From Thinopyrum elongatum (Eukaryota > Streptophyta > Magnoliopsida > Poales > Poaceae): a DNA stretch of 64,000 nt. This document shows, piece after piece, positions 48,583-59,972 of this stretch. The position numbers and the translations under genes were made by a program. Within the stretch, counting starts at the first letter, position 1. The number at the start of each line of letters is the position of its first letter. The stretch is from the NCBI GenBank assembly GCA_011799875.1, contig CM022302.1, positions 53,302,456 through 53,366,455 on the forward strand. Direction: 5' to 3'. Under the pieces are notes generated by a model that worked only from the letters and a program-made list of their open reading frames with translations, searched no databases and was not told the origin of the DNA.

Positions 48583-49846
48583 TAGTTCTATGCGTAGATT
48601 CTATGCACGAGTAGAACACAAGTAGTTGTGGACGATGATTTGTTCAATTTGCTTACCGTTACTAGTCCCATATTGATTCGGCGGCATTGTGGGATGAAGC
48701 GGCCCGGACCGACCTTACACGTACGCTTATGTGAGACAGGTTCCACCGACTGACATGGACTTGTTGCATAAGGTGGCTAGCGGGTGTCTGTCTCTCCCAC
48801 ATTAGTCGGATCAGATTCGATGAAGAGGGTCCTTATGAAGGGTAAATAGCAATTGGCATATCACCGTTGTGGGTTTTGCGTAGGTAAGAAACATTCTTGC
48901 TAGAAACCCATAGCAACCACGTAAAACATGCAACAATAATTAGAGGACATCTAACTTGTTTTTGCAGGGTATGCTATGTGATGTGATATGGCCAAAAGGA
49001 TGTGATGAATTATATATGTGATGTATGAGATTGATCATGTTCTTGTAATAGGAATCACGACTTGCATGTCGATGAGTATGACAACCGACAGGAGCCATAG
49101 GAGTTGTCTTAATTTATTGTATGACCTGCGTGTCAATGAAAACGCCATGTAATTACTTTACTTTATTGCTAACTGTTAGCCATAGTAGTAGAAGTAATAG
49201 TTGGCAAGACAACTTCATGAAGACACGATGATGGAGATCATGGTGTCATGCCGGTGACGATGGTGATCATGCCGCGCCTCGAAGATGGAGATCAAAAGCG
49301 CAAGATGATATTGGCCATATTGTGTCACTTTATGATTTGCATCTGATGTTTATCATGTTTACATCTTATTTGCTTAGAACGACGGTAGCATAAATAAGAT
49401 GATCCCTCACTAAAAATTTCAAGAAATGTGTTCCCCCTAAGTGTGCACCATTGTGAAGGTTCATTGTTTCGAAGCACCACGTGATGATCGGGTGTGATAG
49501 ATTCTAACATTCGCATACAACGAGTGTAAGCCAGATTTACACATGCGAAACACTTAGGTTGACTTGATGAGCCTAGCATGTATAGACATGGCCTCGGAAC
49601 ACGAGAGACCGAAAGGTCGAACATGAGTCGTATAGTAGATGCGATCAACATGGAGATGTTCACCGTTGATGACTAGTCCGTCTCACGTGATGATCGGACA
49701 CGGCCTAGTCGATTCGGATCATGTATCACTTAGATGACTAGAGGGATGTCTATCTGAGTGGGAGTTCATTAAATAATTTGATCAGATGAACTTAATTAGC
49801 ATGAACTTAGTCTAAAATTGTCTTTACAACCTATCTTGTAGATCCA
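48583..49846 (+). other. Untranslated leader of the BARE/Angela-like element
   Basis: About 1.26 kb between primer site and gag start with no coding content recognised. It corresponds in position to the leaders of elements B, C and F, with short shared pieces such as taacttg.ttttgcagg. Confidence 0.7.
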
Positions 49847-52800
49847 ATGGCGCACGCCAATGTTGCCCTCAACTTCAACGCGTTCCTAGAGAAAACCAAG
49901 CTGAAAGACGATGGTAGCAACTATACGGACTGGGTCCGTAACTTGAGGATCATCCTCATAGCTGCCAAGAAAGCATATGTCCTTGAAGCACTGCTAGGTG
50001 ACGCACCCATTTTCCCAGCAACTCAAGACGTTATGAACGCCTGGCAGTCGCGTAGGGATGATTACTCCCTGGTTCAGTGCGGCATGCTTTACAGCTTAGA
50101 ACCGGGGCTCCAAAAGCGTTTTGAGCAACACGGAGCATATGAGATGTTCCAAGAGCTGAAAATGGTTTTCCAAGCTCATGCCCGGGTCGAGAGATATGAA
50201 GTCTCCGACAAGTTCTACAGTTGTAAGATGGAAGAAAATAGCTCTGTCAGCGAGCATATACTCAAAATGTCTGGGTTGCACAACCGCTTGTCTCAGCTGG
50301 GAGTTAATCTTCCAGATGACTCGGTCATTGACAGGATCCTCCAGTCACTTCCACCTAGCTACAGGAGCTTTGTGATGAACTACAAGATGCAAGGGATGGA
50401 GATGTCCATTCCTGAGTTATATTCAATGCTGAAATCTGCGGAGGTGGAGATCAAAAAGGAACATCAAGTGTTGATGGTGAATAAGACCACTAGTTTCAAG
50501 AAAGGCAAGGGTAAGAAGAACTTCAAGAAGGACGGCAAGGGAGTTGCCGCGCCCGGTAAGTCAGTTGTCGGGAAGAAGCCAAAGAATGGACCCAAGCCTG
50601 AGGCTGAGTGCTTTTATTGCAAGGGAAATGGTCACTGGAAGCGGAACTGCCCCAAGTACTTAGCGGATAAGAAGGCCGGCAACGCCAAAGGTATATATGA
50701 TATACATGTTATTGATGTGTACCTTACCAGCGCTCGTAGTAGCTCCTGGGTATTTGATACCGGTGCGGTTGCTCACATTTGTAACTCAAAACAAGAGCTA
50801 CGGAATAAGCGGAGACTGGCGAAGGACGAGGTAACGATGCGCGTCGGGAATGGTTCCAAGGTCGATGTGATCGCCATCGGCATGCTACCTCTACATTTAC
50901 CTTCGGGATTGGTTTTAAACCTCAATAATTGTTATTTAGTGCCAGCTTTGAGCATGAACATAGTATCTGGATCTCGTTTAATGCGAGATGGCTACTCATT
51001 TAAATCCGAGAATAATGGTTGTTCTATTTATATGAGAGATATGTTTTATGGTCATGCCTCGCTGGTCAATGGTTTATTTTTATTGAATCTTGAACGTGAT
51101 GTTACACATATTCATAGTGTGAATGCCAAAAGATGTAAGGTTGATAATGATAGTCCCACATACTTGTGGCACTGCCGCCTTGGTCACATTGGTGTCAAAC
51201 GCATGAAGAAACTCCATGCAGATGGACTTTTGGAGTCTCTTGATTATGAATCATTTGACACGTGCGAAACATGCCTCATGGGCAAAATGACCAAGACTCC
51301 GTTCTCCGGAACAATGGAGCGAGCAACCAACTTGTTGGAAATAATACATACTGATGTATGCGGTCCAATGAGCTTTGAGGCTCGCGGTGGCTATCGTTAT
51401 GTTCTCACCCTCACTGATGACTTAAGTAGATATGGGTATGTCTACTTAATGAAACACAAGTCTGAGACCTTTGAAAAGTTCAAGGAATTTTAGAGCGAGG
51501 TAGAGAATCAACGTGACAGGAAAATAAAGTTCTTACGATCAGATCATGGAGGAGAATACTTGAGTCACGAGTTTGGGACGCACTTAAGGAAATATGGAAT
51601 TGTTTCACAACTCACGCCGCCTGGAACACCACAGCGTAATGGTGTGTCCGAACGTCGTAATCGCACTCTATTGGATATGGTGCGATCTATGATGTCTCTT
51701 ACCGATCTACCACTATCATTTTGGGGTTATTCTTTAGAGACTGCCGCATTCACTTTAAATAGGGCACCATCTAAATCCGTTGAGACGACACCGTATGAAT
51801 TATGGTTTGGGAAGAAACCTAAGCCGTCATTTCTGAAAGTTTGGGGATGCGATGCTTGTGTCAAGAAACTTCAACCTGAAAAGCTCGAACCCAAATCGGA
51901 AAAATGCGTCTTCATAGGATACCCTAGGAAAACTATTGGGTATACCTTCTACCTCAGATCCGAAGGCAAGATCTTTGTTGCCAAGAATGGATCCTTTCTG
52001 TAGAAAGAGTTTTTCTCAAAAGAAGTAAGTGGGAGGAAAGTAGAACTTGACGAGGTACCCCCTCTAGAACCGAAGAGTAGCGCAGCTCAGGAAGATGTTT
52101 CTGTGGTGCCTGCACCGACTAGAGAGGAAGTTAATGATGATGATCATCAAACTTCGGGTCAAGTTGCTACTGAACTTCGCAGGTCCACAAGGACATGTTC
52201 CACACCGGAGTGGTACGGCAACCCTGTCCTGGAAATCATGTTGTTAGACAACGATGAACCTTCGAACTATGAAGAAGCGATGGCGGGCCCGGATTCCAAC
52301 TAATGGCTTGAAGCCATGAAATCCAAGATAGGATCCATGTATGAAAACAAAGTATGGACTTTGACGGACTTGCCCGATGATCGGCAAGCCATAGAGAATA
52401 AGTGGATCTTTAAGAAGAAGACTGACGCGGATGGTAATGTGACCATCTATAAGACTCGGCTTGTCGCTAAGGGTTATCGACAAGTTCAAGGGGTTGACTA
52501 CGATGAGACCTTCTCACCCGTAGCAAAGCTGAAGTCCGTCCGAATCATGTTAGCAATTGCCACATTCTATGATTATGAGATCTGGCAAATGGACGTCAAA
52601 ACGGCATTCCTTAATGGTTTCCTTAAGGAAGAATTGTATATGATGCAGCCGGAAGGTTTTGTCGATCCTAAGAATGCTGACAAAGTATGCAAGCTCCAGC
52701 GCTCCATTTATGGGCTGGTGCAAGCATCTCGGAGTTGGAACATTCGCTTTGATGAAATGATCAAAGCGTTTGGGTTTATACAGACTTATGGAGAAGGCTG

Positions 52801-53830
52801 TATTTACAAGAAAGTGAGTGGGAGCTCTGTAGCATTTCTCATATTATATGTGGATGACATATTGTTGATGGGAAATGATATAGAACTTTTGGAAAGAATA
52901 AAGGCCTACTTGAATAAGTGTTTTTCAATGAAGGACCTTGGAGAAGCTGCTTACATATTAGGCATTAAGATCTACAGAGATAGATCCAGACGCCTCATTG
53001 GTCTTTCACAAAGCACATACCTTGACAAGATATTGAAGAAGTTCAATATGGATCAGTCCAATAAGGGGTTCTTGCCTGTATTGCAAGGTGTGAGATTGAG
53101 CGCAGCTCAACGCCCGACCTCGGCAGAAGAAAGAGAAAAGATGAGTGTCATCCCCTATGCCTCAGCCATAGGCTCTATTATGTATGCCATGCTGTGTACC
53201 AGACCTGATGTGAACCTTGCCATAAGTTTGGTAGGGAGGTACCAAAGTGATCCCGGAATGGAACACTGGACAGCGGTCAAGAATATCCTAAAGTACCTGA
53301 AAAGGACTAAGGATATGTTTCTCGTTTATGGAGGTGCCGAAGAGCTCGTCGTAAAGGGTTACGTCGATGCGAGCTTTGACACAGATCTGGATGACTCCAA
53401 GTCACAAACCGGATACGTGTACATTTTGAATGGTGGGGTAGTCTGCTAGTGCAGTTGCAAGCAAAGTGTCGTGGCGGGATCTACATGTGAAGCGGAGTAC
53501 ATAGCTGCTTCGGAAGCAGCTCAGGAAGGAGTCTGGATGAAGGAGTTTATCACCGACCTAGGAGTGATTCCCAATGCATCGGGCCCGATGACTCTTTTCT
53601 GTGACAACACTGGAGCTATTGCCATTGCCAAGGAGCCCAGGTTTCACAGGAAGACCAAGCACATCAAGCGCCGCTTCAACTCCATTCGTGAATATATTCA
53701 AGATGGAGACATAGATATTTGTAAAGTACATATGGATCTGAATGTAGCAGATCCGTTGACTAAACCTCTTCCACGAGCAAAAGATGATCAACACCAGAAC
53801 TCTATGGGTGTTCGATTCATCACAATGTAA
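49847..53830 (+). pseudogene. gag-pol polyprotein gene with four in-frame stops
   Basis: One frame runs from the ATG at 49847 to the stop at 53828. Domains in order: Gag (codons 1-250), zinc knuckle CFYCKGNGHWKRNC (255-268), aspartic protease WVFDTGAVAH (active Asp about 304), GAG-pre-integrase HCRLGHIG, integrase with IIHTDVCGPM, RSDHGGEY and NGVSERRNR supplying the D-D-E residues, reverse transcriptase with MDVKTAFLNG and LYVDDILL, and RNase H (VKGYVDASFD, then STCEAEYIAA). Stops at 51491 (TAG), 52001 (TAG), 52301 (TAA) and 53447 (TAG) interrupt it; no frameshift is seen. This is the standard Ty1/copia order with integrase before RT. The intact Gag-protease part could still be translated. 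Confidence 0.93.
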
Positions 53831-53850
53831 CTAGATTATTGACTCTAGTG

Positions 53851-53862
53851 CAAGTGGGAGAC
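53851..53862 (+). other. Polypurine tract
   Basis: caagtgggagac lies directly before the 3' LTR and would prime plus-strand synthesis. The TGTAGG family has the near-identical caagtgggagtc at 809, 16438 and 28559. Confidence 0.8.
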
Positions 53863-55589
53863 TGTTGGAAATATGCCCTAGAGGCAATAATAAAATGGTT
53901 ATTATTATATTTCCTTGTTCCTGATAATTGTCTATTGTTCATGCTATAATTGTATTAACCGGAAACCGTAATACATGTGTGAATACATAGGCCACAACAT
54001 GTCCCTAGTGAGCCTCTAGTTGACTAGCTCATTGATCAATAGATGGTTGTGGTTTCCTGACCATGGACATTGGATGTCGTTGATAACGGGATCACATCAT
54101 TAGGAGAATGATGTGATGGACAAGACCCAATCCTAAGCATAGCACAAGATCGTGTAGTTCGTTTGCTAGAGCTTTTCTAATGTCTAGTATCATTTCCTTA
54201 GACCATGAGATTGTGCAACTCCCGGATACCATAGGAATGCTTTGGGTGTATCAAACGTCACAACGTAACTGGGTGACCATAAAGGTGCTCTACAGGTATC
54301 TCCGAAAGTGTCTGTTGGGTTGGCACGAATCGAGACTAGGATTTGTCACTCCGTATGACGGAGAGGTATCTCTGGGCCCACTCGGTAATGCATCATCATA
54401 ATGAGCTCAATGTGACTAAGGAGTTAGCCACGGGATCATGCGTTACGGAACGAGTTAACAGACTTGTCGGTAATGAGATTGAACAAGGTATAGGGATACC
54501 GATGATCGAATCTCGGGCAAGTAACATACCGATGGACAAAGGGAATTGTATACGGGATTGATTGAATCCCCGACATCGTGGTTCATCCGATGAGATCATC
54601 GTGGAACATGTGGGAGCCAATATGGGTATCCAAATCCGGCTATTGGTTATTGGCCGCAGAGGTGTCTCGGTCATGTTTGCATGGTTCCCGAACCCGTAGG
54701 GTCTACACACTTAATGTTCCGTGACGCTAGAGTTGTAATGGGAATTGTATGTGGTTACCGAAAGTTGTTCGTTGTCTCGGATGAGATCCCGGACGTCACG
54801 AGGAGTTCCGGAATGGTCCGGAGGTAAAGATTTATTTATGGGAAGTCCTATTTTGGCCACCGGAAAATGTTCGAGATTTTTCGGTATTGTACATGGAAGG
54901 TTCTGGAGTGGGGCCCACCTGCATGGGGGGGCCCACATGAACGTGGGTAGTGGGGGAAAGGCCCACACCCCTGGTCAAGGCGCACCAAGATCCCGCCTTA
55001 GAAGGAATAAGATCATATCCCGAAGGGATAAGATCAAGATCCCTAAAAAGGGGGGATAACAATCGGTGGGGAAGGGAAAGGATGGGATTTCTTTCCTGCC
55101 ACCTTTGCCAACGCCCCAATGGACTTGGAGGGCAAGAAACCAGCCCCCTCCACCCCTACATATAGTGGGGAGGTGCATGGGAGCTGCACCCCTTGCCCCT
55201 GGCGCAACCCTCCCTCTCCTACTCCTCCTCCTCCGTAGTGCTTGGCGAAGCCCTGCCGGAGAACCGCAAGCTCCACCACCACGCCGTCGTGCTGCCGGAG
55301 CTCTCCCTCAACTTCTCCTCTCCCCTTGCTGGATCACGAAGGAGGAGACGTCCCCGGGCTGTACGTGTGTTGAACGCGGAGGCGCCGTCCGTTCGGCGCT
55401 TGGATCGTATCTTCCGCGATTTGAATCGCTGCGAGTACGACTCCATCAACCGTGTTCTTTGCAACGCTTCCGCTTAGCAATCTTCAAGGGTATGAAGATG
55501 CACTCCCTCTCTCTCGTTGCTAGCATCTCCTAGATTGATGTTGGTGACACTTAGGATTTTTGTTTGAATTACTACTACGTTCCCCAACA
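53863..55589 (+). mobile_element. 3' LTR of the BARE/Angela-like element
   Basis: 1727 bp, TGTTGGAAATATGCC to ccccaaca. Slightly shorter than the 5' LTR through small indels. Followed by the right GTACG duplication. Confidence 0.93.
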
Positions 55590-55594
55590 GTACG
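55590..55594 (+). repeat. Right target-site duplication GTACG
   Basis: Exact copy of 46825-46829. Removing the element and one copy leaves the host reading frame ...YCCT-EDVM... continuous. Confidence 0.95.
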
Positions 55595-55743
55595 GAGGAT
55601 GTCATGTCGGCACCTGATGCGCACCCGACGACCGACGCCAGGCTCACCGACCTCGATCTCGGCCTCACCGGCGCCTCCAATGGCTTCTACGCCGCTGAGC
55701 TCGGAGCCATCGCGACCGCGTGCCCCGGCCTCCAGTGGCCATG
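55595..55743 (+). pseudogene. F-box/LRR-like host gene fragment, right part
   Basis: It continues the frame broken at 46829: EDVMSAPDAHPTT, then a leucine-rich repeat ARLTDLDLGLTGAS and AAELGAIATACPGL. LRR similarity stops at about 55743, after which the open frame runs on (to 56059) through charged sequence with no recognised domain, so the gene fragment probably ends or hits an intron or rearrangement there. Confidence 0.62.
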
Positions 55744-56470
55744 GTGTCATGCAGTATGGGAAACGGGGAGAGGGAGAGAAATTAGTGAGGAGAGGGAGAG
55801 AAAAGGAAGGAGGGCGGAGGAGGTCGACGGCGGCTTCCAGGACCGCGAGCGACGACTAGAGGCAGGGTCCACTCGGGGTGGATCGGGAAGCGCACGAAAG
55901 GAGGGGAAGGGAGGAGCGGCGGCGCAACGTTTCTGCGGATCCTTATTTCTCGATCCAGAGAGAGAAAGAAGGGTCAGAGAGGCACGATTTGCGTGGAATC
56001 AACGCGAAAATCAAGGAGCTGTGGGCGGGGCCACCGGGATCGAGGACACAGAGCGCTAGAACAATCGGGGGACCACGCATGTGCTCGGCAGAACATTTCA
56101 TCCTAGACGTTGATCTGCATGGCAGATCATTGATTTAATATGGACAGTAGGATATTTTTAAGTTTTTTTTGCGGGGTAGGATATCTTTAAGTTGATTTGA
56201 TCTGAGGGTCCTGGTTATTCTGTGTACAGTTTGTTGTGTGGCTTTGGGGGAATTCATGTTTGCTCTTTTAATAGTAGTAGAGATAAAACTCTGCCTAAAT
56301 TCCAATGCCTTTTTTCTGCTAACTAAAATTCAGTTAACTTAATATGTCATAATAAAACTCTGCCTAAACTTCAAATGGTCACATATTAATACTACTACAT
56401 GCCAACATTTGAAAAAAAATCAATACTACAAGCCAACATTTAAAAAAAAGTGAAGATGCTCCTCACCTTG
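55744..56470. other. Unassigned flank of the gene fragment
   Basis: The first ~350 bp are purine-rich (gagagggagag-type runs). Bases from about 56140 are AT-rich. No gene or known repeat is recognised. Confidence 0.35.
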
Positions 56471-56716
56471 CTCCGGCGGCGGCGACGTGGGAGGGAGGGA
56501 GAGGGCGGAGGCGACGTGGGAGGGAGGGAGAGGGCGGCGGCGGCAATGTGGGAGGGAGTGGAGGAAGGAGGGAGGAGGGAGGAGGGAGAAAGCGGAGGAA
56601 GGAGGAAGAAGGAAGGAGGGAGGAGGGAGGAAGCGAAGGAAGGAGGGGGGCGACGGCGGCAGCGAGAGGAAGAGCGGCGGCGGTAGAGAGCGAGAGTGAG
56701 TGAGAGGAACGGGCAC
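56471..56716. repeat. Purine-rich (GGA)n-like low-complexity tract
   Basis: Dense gggagggagag and ggaggaagg repeats, including a duplicated ggcgacgtgggagggaggga segment near the start. Open frames on both strands are products of this bias. Confidence 0.75.
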
Positions 56717-56724
56717 AGAGGGGA

Positions 56725-57077
56725 TAAGAGGTGCTGGGCTTAGTTGTACCGCGGGGCAGGCGGGCCGCGCTGCTACTAAGTAGGGCCCACCAACTTTCCC
56801 CTTGTAACCATAGGAGTAGCGCCGGGCCTAGGGCTCGCGCTGCTACTATCATATTAGCTGTAGCGCAGGTTTTGGACCCAACGCTGCTGCTGTGGCCTGT
56901 CCCGGGGGCACTGTGGGGACCGCTTAGCAGTAGCGTGGGTTAAGGGAGGCCGCGCTACAACTATAGCTTACCTGCAGTGCGGTGTTTTAACCCGCGCTAC
57001 TGCTATTTACCAGCAGCACGGCCTCTTTACCCAACGCTGCTATTAGGTAGCTACCTATAGGGTTTTCCTAGTAGTGT
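56725..57077. mobile_element. CACTA-like terminal fragment
   Basis: Short inverted motifs (agtagcg.gggtt, acccgcgctactgcta, ccgcgctgctact) crowd the region and it ends ttttcctagtagtg, the inverse of CACTACTAGGAAAA, a common grass CACTA terminus. No transposase and no left terminus are visible, so it is a truncated or non-autonomous copy. Confidence 0.55.
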
Positions 57078-57339
57078 ACAGTCAACTAAGGAATCTGACG
57101 TCACGAACTGGGCCACGGCCCGGGCAGTTTGGTGCCTAACTACGCCTTTGGCGAGGTAGGTAGCACGGGGCGCAGATATGTCTCGCGTTCAGCGAGTAGT
57201 AGCGAACCCTCGCTGAAGGGGCGACCGAGATGGGCTGGCCCAGCAGCGCGGGAGGCCACAGCCTCGTTTTTCTGTTTTTTTACTTTTTTATTTTTCTTTT
57301 TTGCTTTATTTTTTTTATTTTAGTTTATACTTTAAAATA

Positions 57340-58180
57340 TTTTAAATGTATGTATTACAAAAAATACTGTACAAAAAACATTTAAAAAATGTTGACAAAG
57401 CATTTGAAAAATGTTAAATGTGTATAGAGAAAATGTTTATCACGTATATGAAAAATGTATAAAAAAATATGTATAATTTTTTTGATCATGTATTTAGAAT
57501 ATTTAATCAGGTATTTAAATTTTTTTAACAAGTTTTTGAAAATATGTTGATCAAGCATTTGAAAAATGTAAATGTGTACAAAAAAATGTTGACCATGTAT
57601 TAAAAAAATGATGAATTTTTTTTATCATGTAAATGAAAATGTTAATGAAGCATTTGAAAAAATGTTGAACAAGTATTTAAAAAATGTTGATCAGGCAATT
57701 CAAAAATGTTAAATGTGTATAGTAAAAATGTTAACCATGTATTAAAAAATGATGAATTGTTTTGATCATGTATATAAAAAAAATAATTAAGAATTTGAAA
57801 TAATGTTGAGCAATTATTTTAAAAATGGTGAATTAACAATTTGAAAATCTTAAATGTGTACAGAAAAGATATTGACCGTGTTTAAAAATGTTCATATTGC
57901 ATTTAGAAAATGTTAATCAATAATTTGAAAATGTGAATACATAGAAAAAATGTTTTGACCATTTATTAGAAAATGTTAATCTTGTATTTGAAAAATGTTA
58001 ATCAAGCATTTGAAAAAGTTTAAAAGAGTGTATTGAAAAATGTTGACCATGTATTCAACAAATGTTAATCTTGTATTTGTAAAATGTTAATTAAGCATTT
58101 GAAAAAGTTGAAAATATGTATAAATTTTTTTTGACCATGTATTATAAAAATGTTAAATTTGTATTGAAAAAAATGCTAAA
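57340..58180. repeat. Tandem array of aaaatgttgaccatgtatt-type units
   Basis: Units of about 20-23 bp (aaaatgttnaycangyattt) recur through 850 bp. A landmark ttaaatgtgta recurs near 57415, 57565, 57710 and 57850, indicating a higher-order period of roughly 140-150 bp that decays to the right. Confidence 0.7.
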
Positions 58181-58688
58181 CATTTATAGATAAATGTTGT
58201 TGACATATACAAAAAATGTAGAATGAAAATCAAAGGAAACAAAGAGAACAAAAAAAAATGAAACAAAAAAAGAACCAGAATAAACCAAAGGGAAAAGAAA
58301 TGAAAAATAAAACCAAAGAAACAAATGTAGAAAGAATGAAAAAAGAGTGAAAACAAAACAAAAACCAGAGAAGAACATAGAAAGAAACAAAAGAAAACGA
58401 AAAAAGCAGTGAAAACCAAGAAATAAAAAATAACCGAAGAATAAAAGAAGAAAATGTGTAAGAAAAGAAAAAAGATAAAAACAATGAAAGAAACAAAGAC
58501 ACTCAAAAAAATGGAGAACAAAATTAGAAAACCCAATAAAAAAATGGGAAAAGAAAAAAACCGGAGAAAGTCGAATAAGAATAAAGAAAAAAATCATTAG
58601 AAACAGGAAAAATAATGAACCAGTATAAAAAAAACAGTTTTTTTCCTGCTAGTAGGTCGGGCCCTATCTAGTAGACAACAACTCAATG

Positions 58689-58745
58689 CTGGCACAGTGG
58701 CTAGCACTGTTGCCTCGCAACGAGGAGATCCAGGTTGGATCCCTC
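58689..58745 (+). other. tRNA-like (SINE-like) segment
   Basis: tggcacagtggctag (58690) resembles an A box and ggttggatccc (58733) a B box with one change from GGTTCGANNCC, at tRNA-like spacing. Between them gttgc/gcaac and gatcc/ggatc can pair as short stems. A full tRNA cloverleaf is not evident, so this is probably a tRNA-derived part of a mobile element and not a working tRNA gene. Confidence 0.4.
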
Positions 58746-58914
58746 GCGCGAACACATTTTTAGTCTCTGTTAATCCCCAAAAAATCCGCTAGTGGGCCGG
58801 CCCAATACTGTAGCGCTCCACGCGAGAGTTTCGTCCGTCTCTCTTAATGCGAGATATAGCTCTCGCGGGTAGCACGACTGCTATGTATTTCTCATTCCAT
58901 GCAATATATACAGT

Positions 58915-59455
58915 GCTCGCCTACAGCGAACGCATAGCTAGCGCACACATGGCCTGGCCCATTTAGCTGGGGCGCTGTGCGCTTTTCAAAAGCTTCCACC
59001 TACAAGCTAGGAGCGGTTTCAGGAACCTTCTGCCTGGTTTTGGGAAGGTTCCGTCTAGTTTTTTCTTTTTTCTCCACTGTTTTCTGGTTTTTCTTTTGAT
59101 TTTTTCCCTTTTCATGTTTGATTTGTTTTCTTCTATTTTTAAATTTTCCCCTTTTTTAAATCATGAATATTTTTTGAATTCATATTTTTTCAAAATTGTT
59201 AACATTTTTGAATTCATGAATGTTTTTAAAATTTGTGAACATTTTTTAAATTCAAGAACAATTATTTTTAAATTCATGTATTCTTTAAATTAAAATAAAA
59301 CCGACCAAAATAAAAAAATGACGTGAAAAAAATCTAAAAAAAAAGTGTTCGCTCGATCGCTGGGTGTAGCGCCTTGCTGTTGCTCGCTAGGCCAGGCCCA
59401 TGTATAAAGGGCGTAGGGGCTTAGTGCTCGCTAGAAGCGACACATATTATTACTA
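58915..59455. mobile_element. Second small TIR-like element
   Basis: The left end has agcgaacgcatagctagcgc with catggcctggccc. The right end, inverted, has agcgagcactaagcccc with catgggcctggcc. The interior is T- then A-rich with aattcatgaa-type repeats. This suggests a small non-autonomous element related to the neighbour at 57165; no coding sequence. Confidence 0.3.
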
Positions 59456-59972
59456 TTTGTGGCTTCTATTTGGGCTTATTATTGGGGCTAGGTGTGGATG
59501 GAGGCCCACATACTGACTTTCGCTTCCACCCGGTCCCCCTTTCCTCCGCCGATGATGCCTGCATCTGGTCCACGACATTAATAACTAATCAATGTGGCAA
59601 ACAAGGCCATCGCCGTACGCCGCACAACAAAGAAGAAAAAGAAGAGGACCACCGGCGGCGGCGGATGCGACTCTCGCCTCCTCTTCTAGCTCTCCGCCCA
59701 GGCCACATGCATCCCTAAGCCCCCAATCAGTGAGTGCTTCTGTTCACATCCAGTCTCCCCATTTTCCGACCTAGAGCAGTTGTAGATGTGATTTCTTCTG
59801 ATTCGTGAAGTTAATTTCTTGGCACCCTATCGAGCATTCTATTCTTTTTGCCAGGCTTCAAGCAAGGAGGGTTTGGACTTGCAAGACTCAGTTCACATCC
59901 ACTTACTTGTGAGATTTGGCATTCAGCTTAATGAGCCGTCTTACTAGTGAGAGTTCAATTGACAGTACAGTA
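59456..59972. other. Unassigned sequence before the next copia LTR
   Basis: It contains short Pro/Arg-rich open frames without recognisable domains. A segment gtttggacttgcaagactca (59868) resembles gtttggttttgcaagcctca at about 60161 inside the putative LTR. Nothing else can be assigned. Confidence 0.3.

Larger units (their letters stand above)
46830..55589 (+). mobile_element. Complete BARE/Angela-like copia retrotransposon
   Basis: 8760 bp with 5' LTR 46830-48568, PBS 48569 on, leader to 49846, gag-pol 49847-53830, polypurine tract 53851-53862, 3' LTR 53863-55589, and perfect GTACG duplications. The 3' LTR begins TGTTGGAAATATGCCCTAGA, the well-known BARE1/WIS/Angela start (the 5' copy has one change), and both end ccccaaca. 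In the first ~150 bases the LTRs differ at about eight positions. It shares its polypurine tract and LTR-end sequence with the TGTAGG family in 1-39108 and is the best-preserved relative in the window. Confidence 0.96.
57165..58880. mobile_element. Possible TIR element filled with AT-rich repeats
   Basis: GC-rich ends with weak inverse resemblance: cagatatgtctcgcgttcag with ggctggccc on the left, and gggccggccc with taatgcgagatatagctctcg on the right. Between them are a tandem array (57340-58180), an A/purine-rich stretch (58220-58620) and a tRNA-like segment (58690). It could be a Mutator-like or unclassified element. No transposase is seen, and the boundaries are approximate. Confidence 0.35.

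Noticed and set aside
56426..56852. Pro/Ser/Leu-rich minus-strand frames and Glu/Gly/Arg-rich plus-strand frames
   Set aside because: They come from the GGA-type low-complexity tract; opposite-strand frames are equally long.
58153..58597. Minus-strand frames of 127 and 137 codons rich in Phe and Leu
   Set aside because: They are the reverse of an A-rich low-complexity stretch; the Phe-rich translation is a composition artefact, not a membrane protein.
58689..58745. Working tRNA gene
   Set aside because: A complete cloverleaf with a 7-base anticodon loop cannot be drawn and the B box deviates; a tRNA-derived fragment is more likely.
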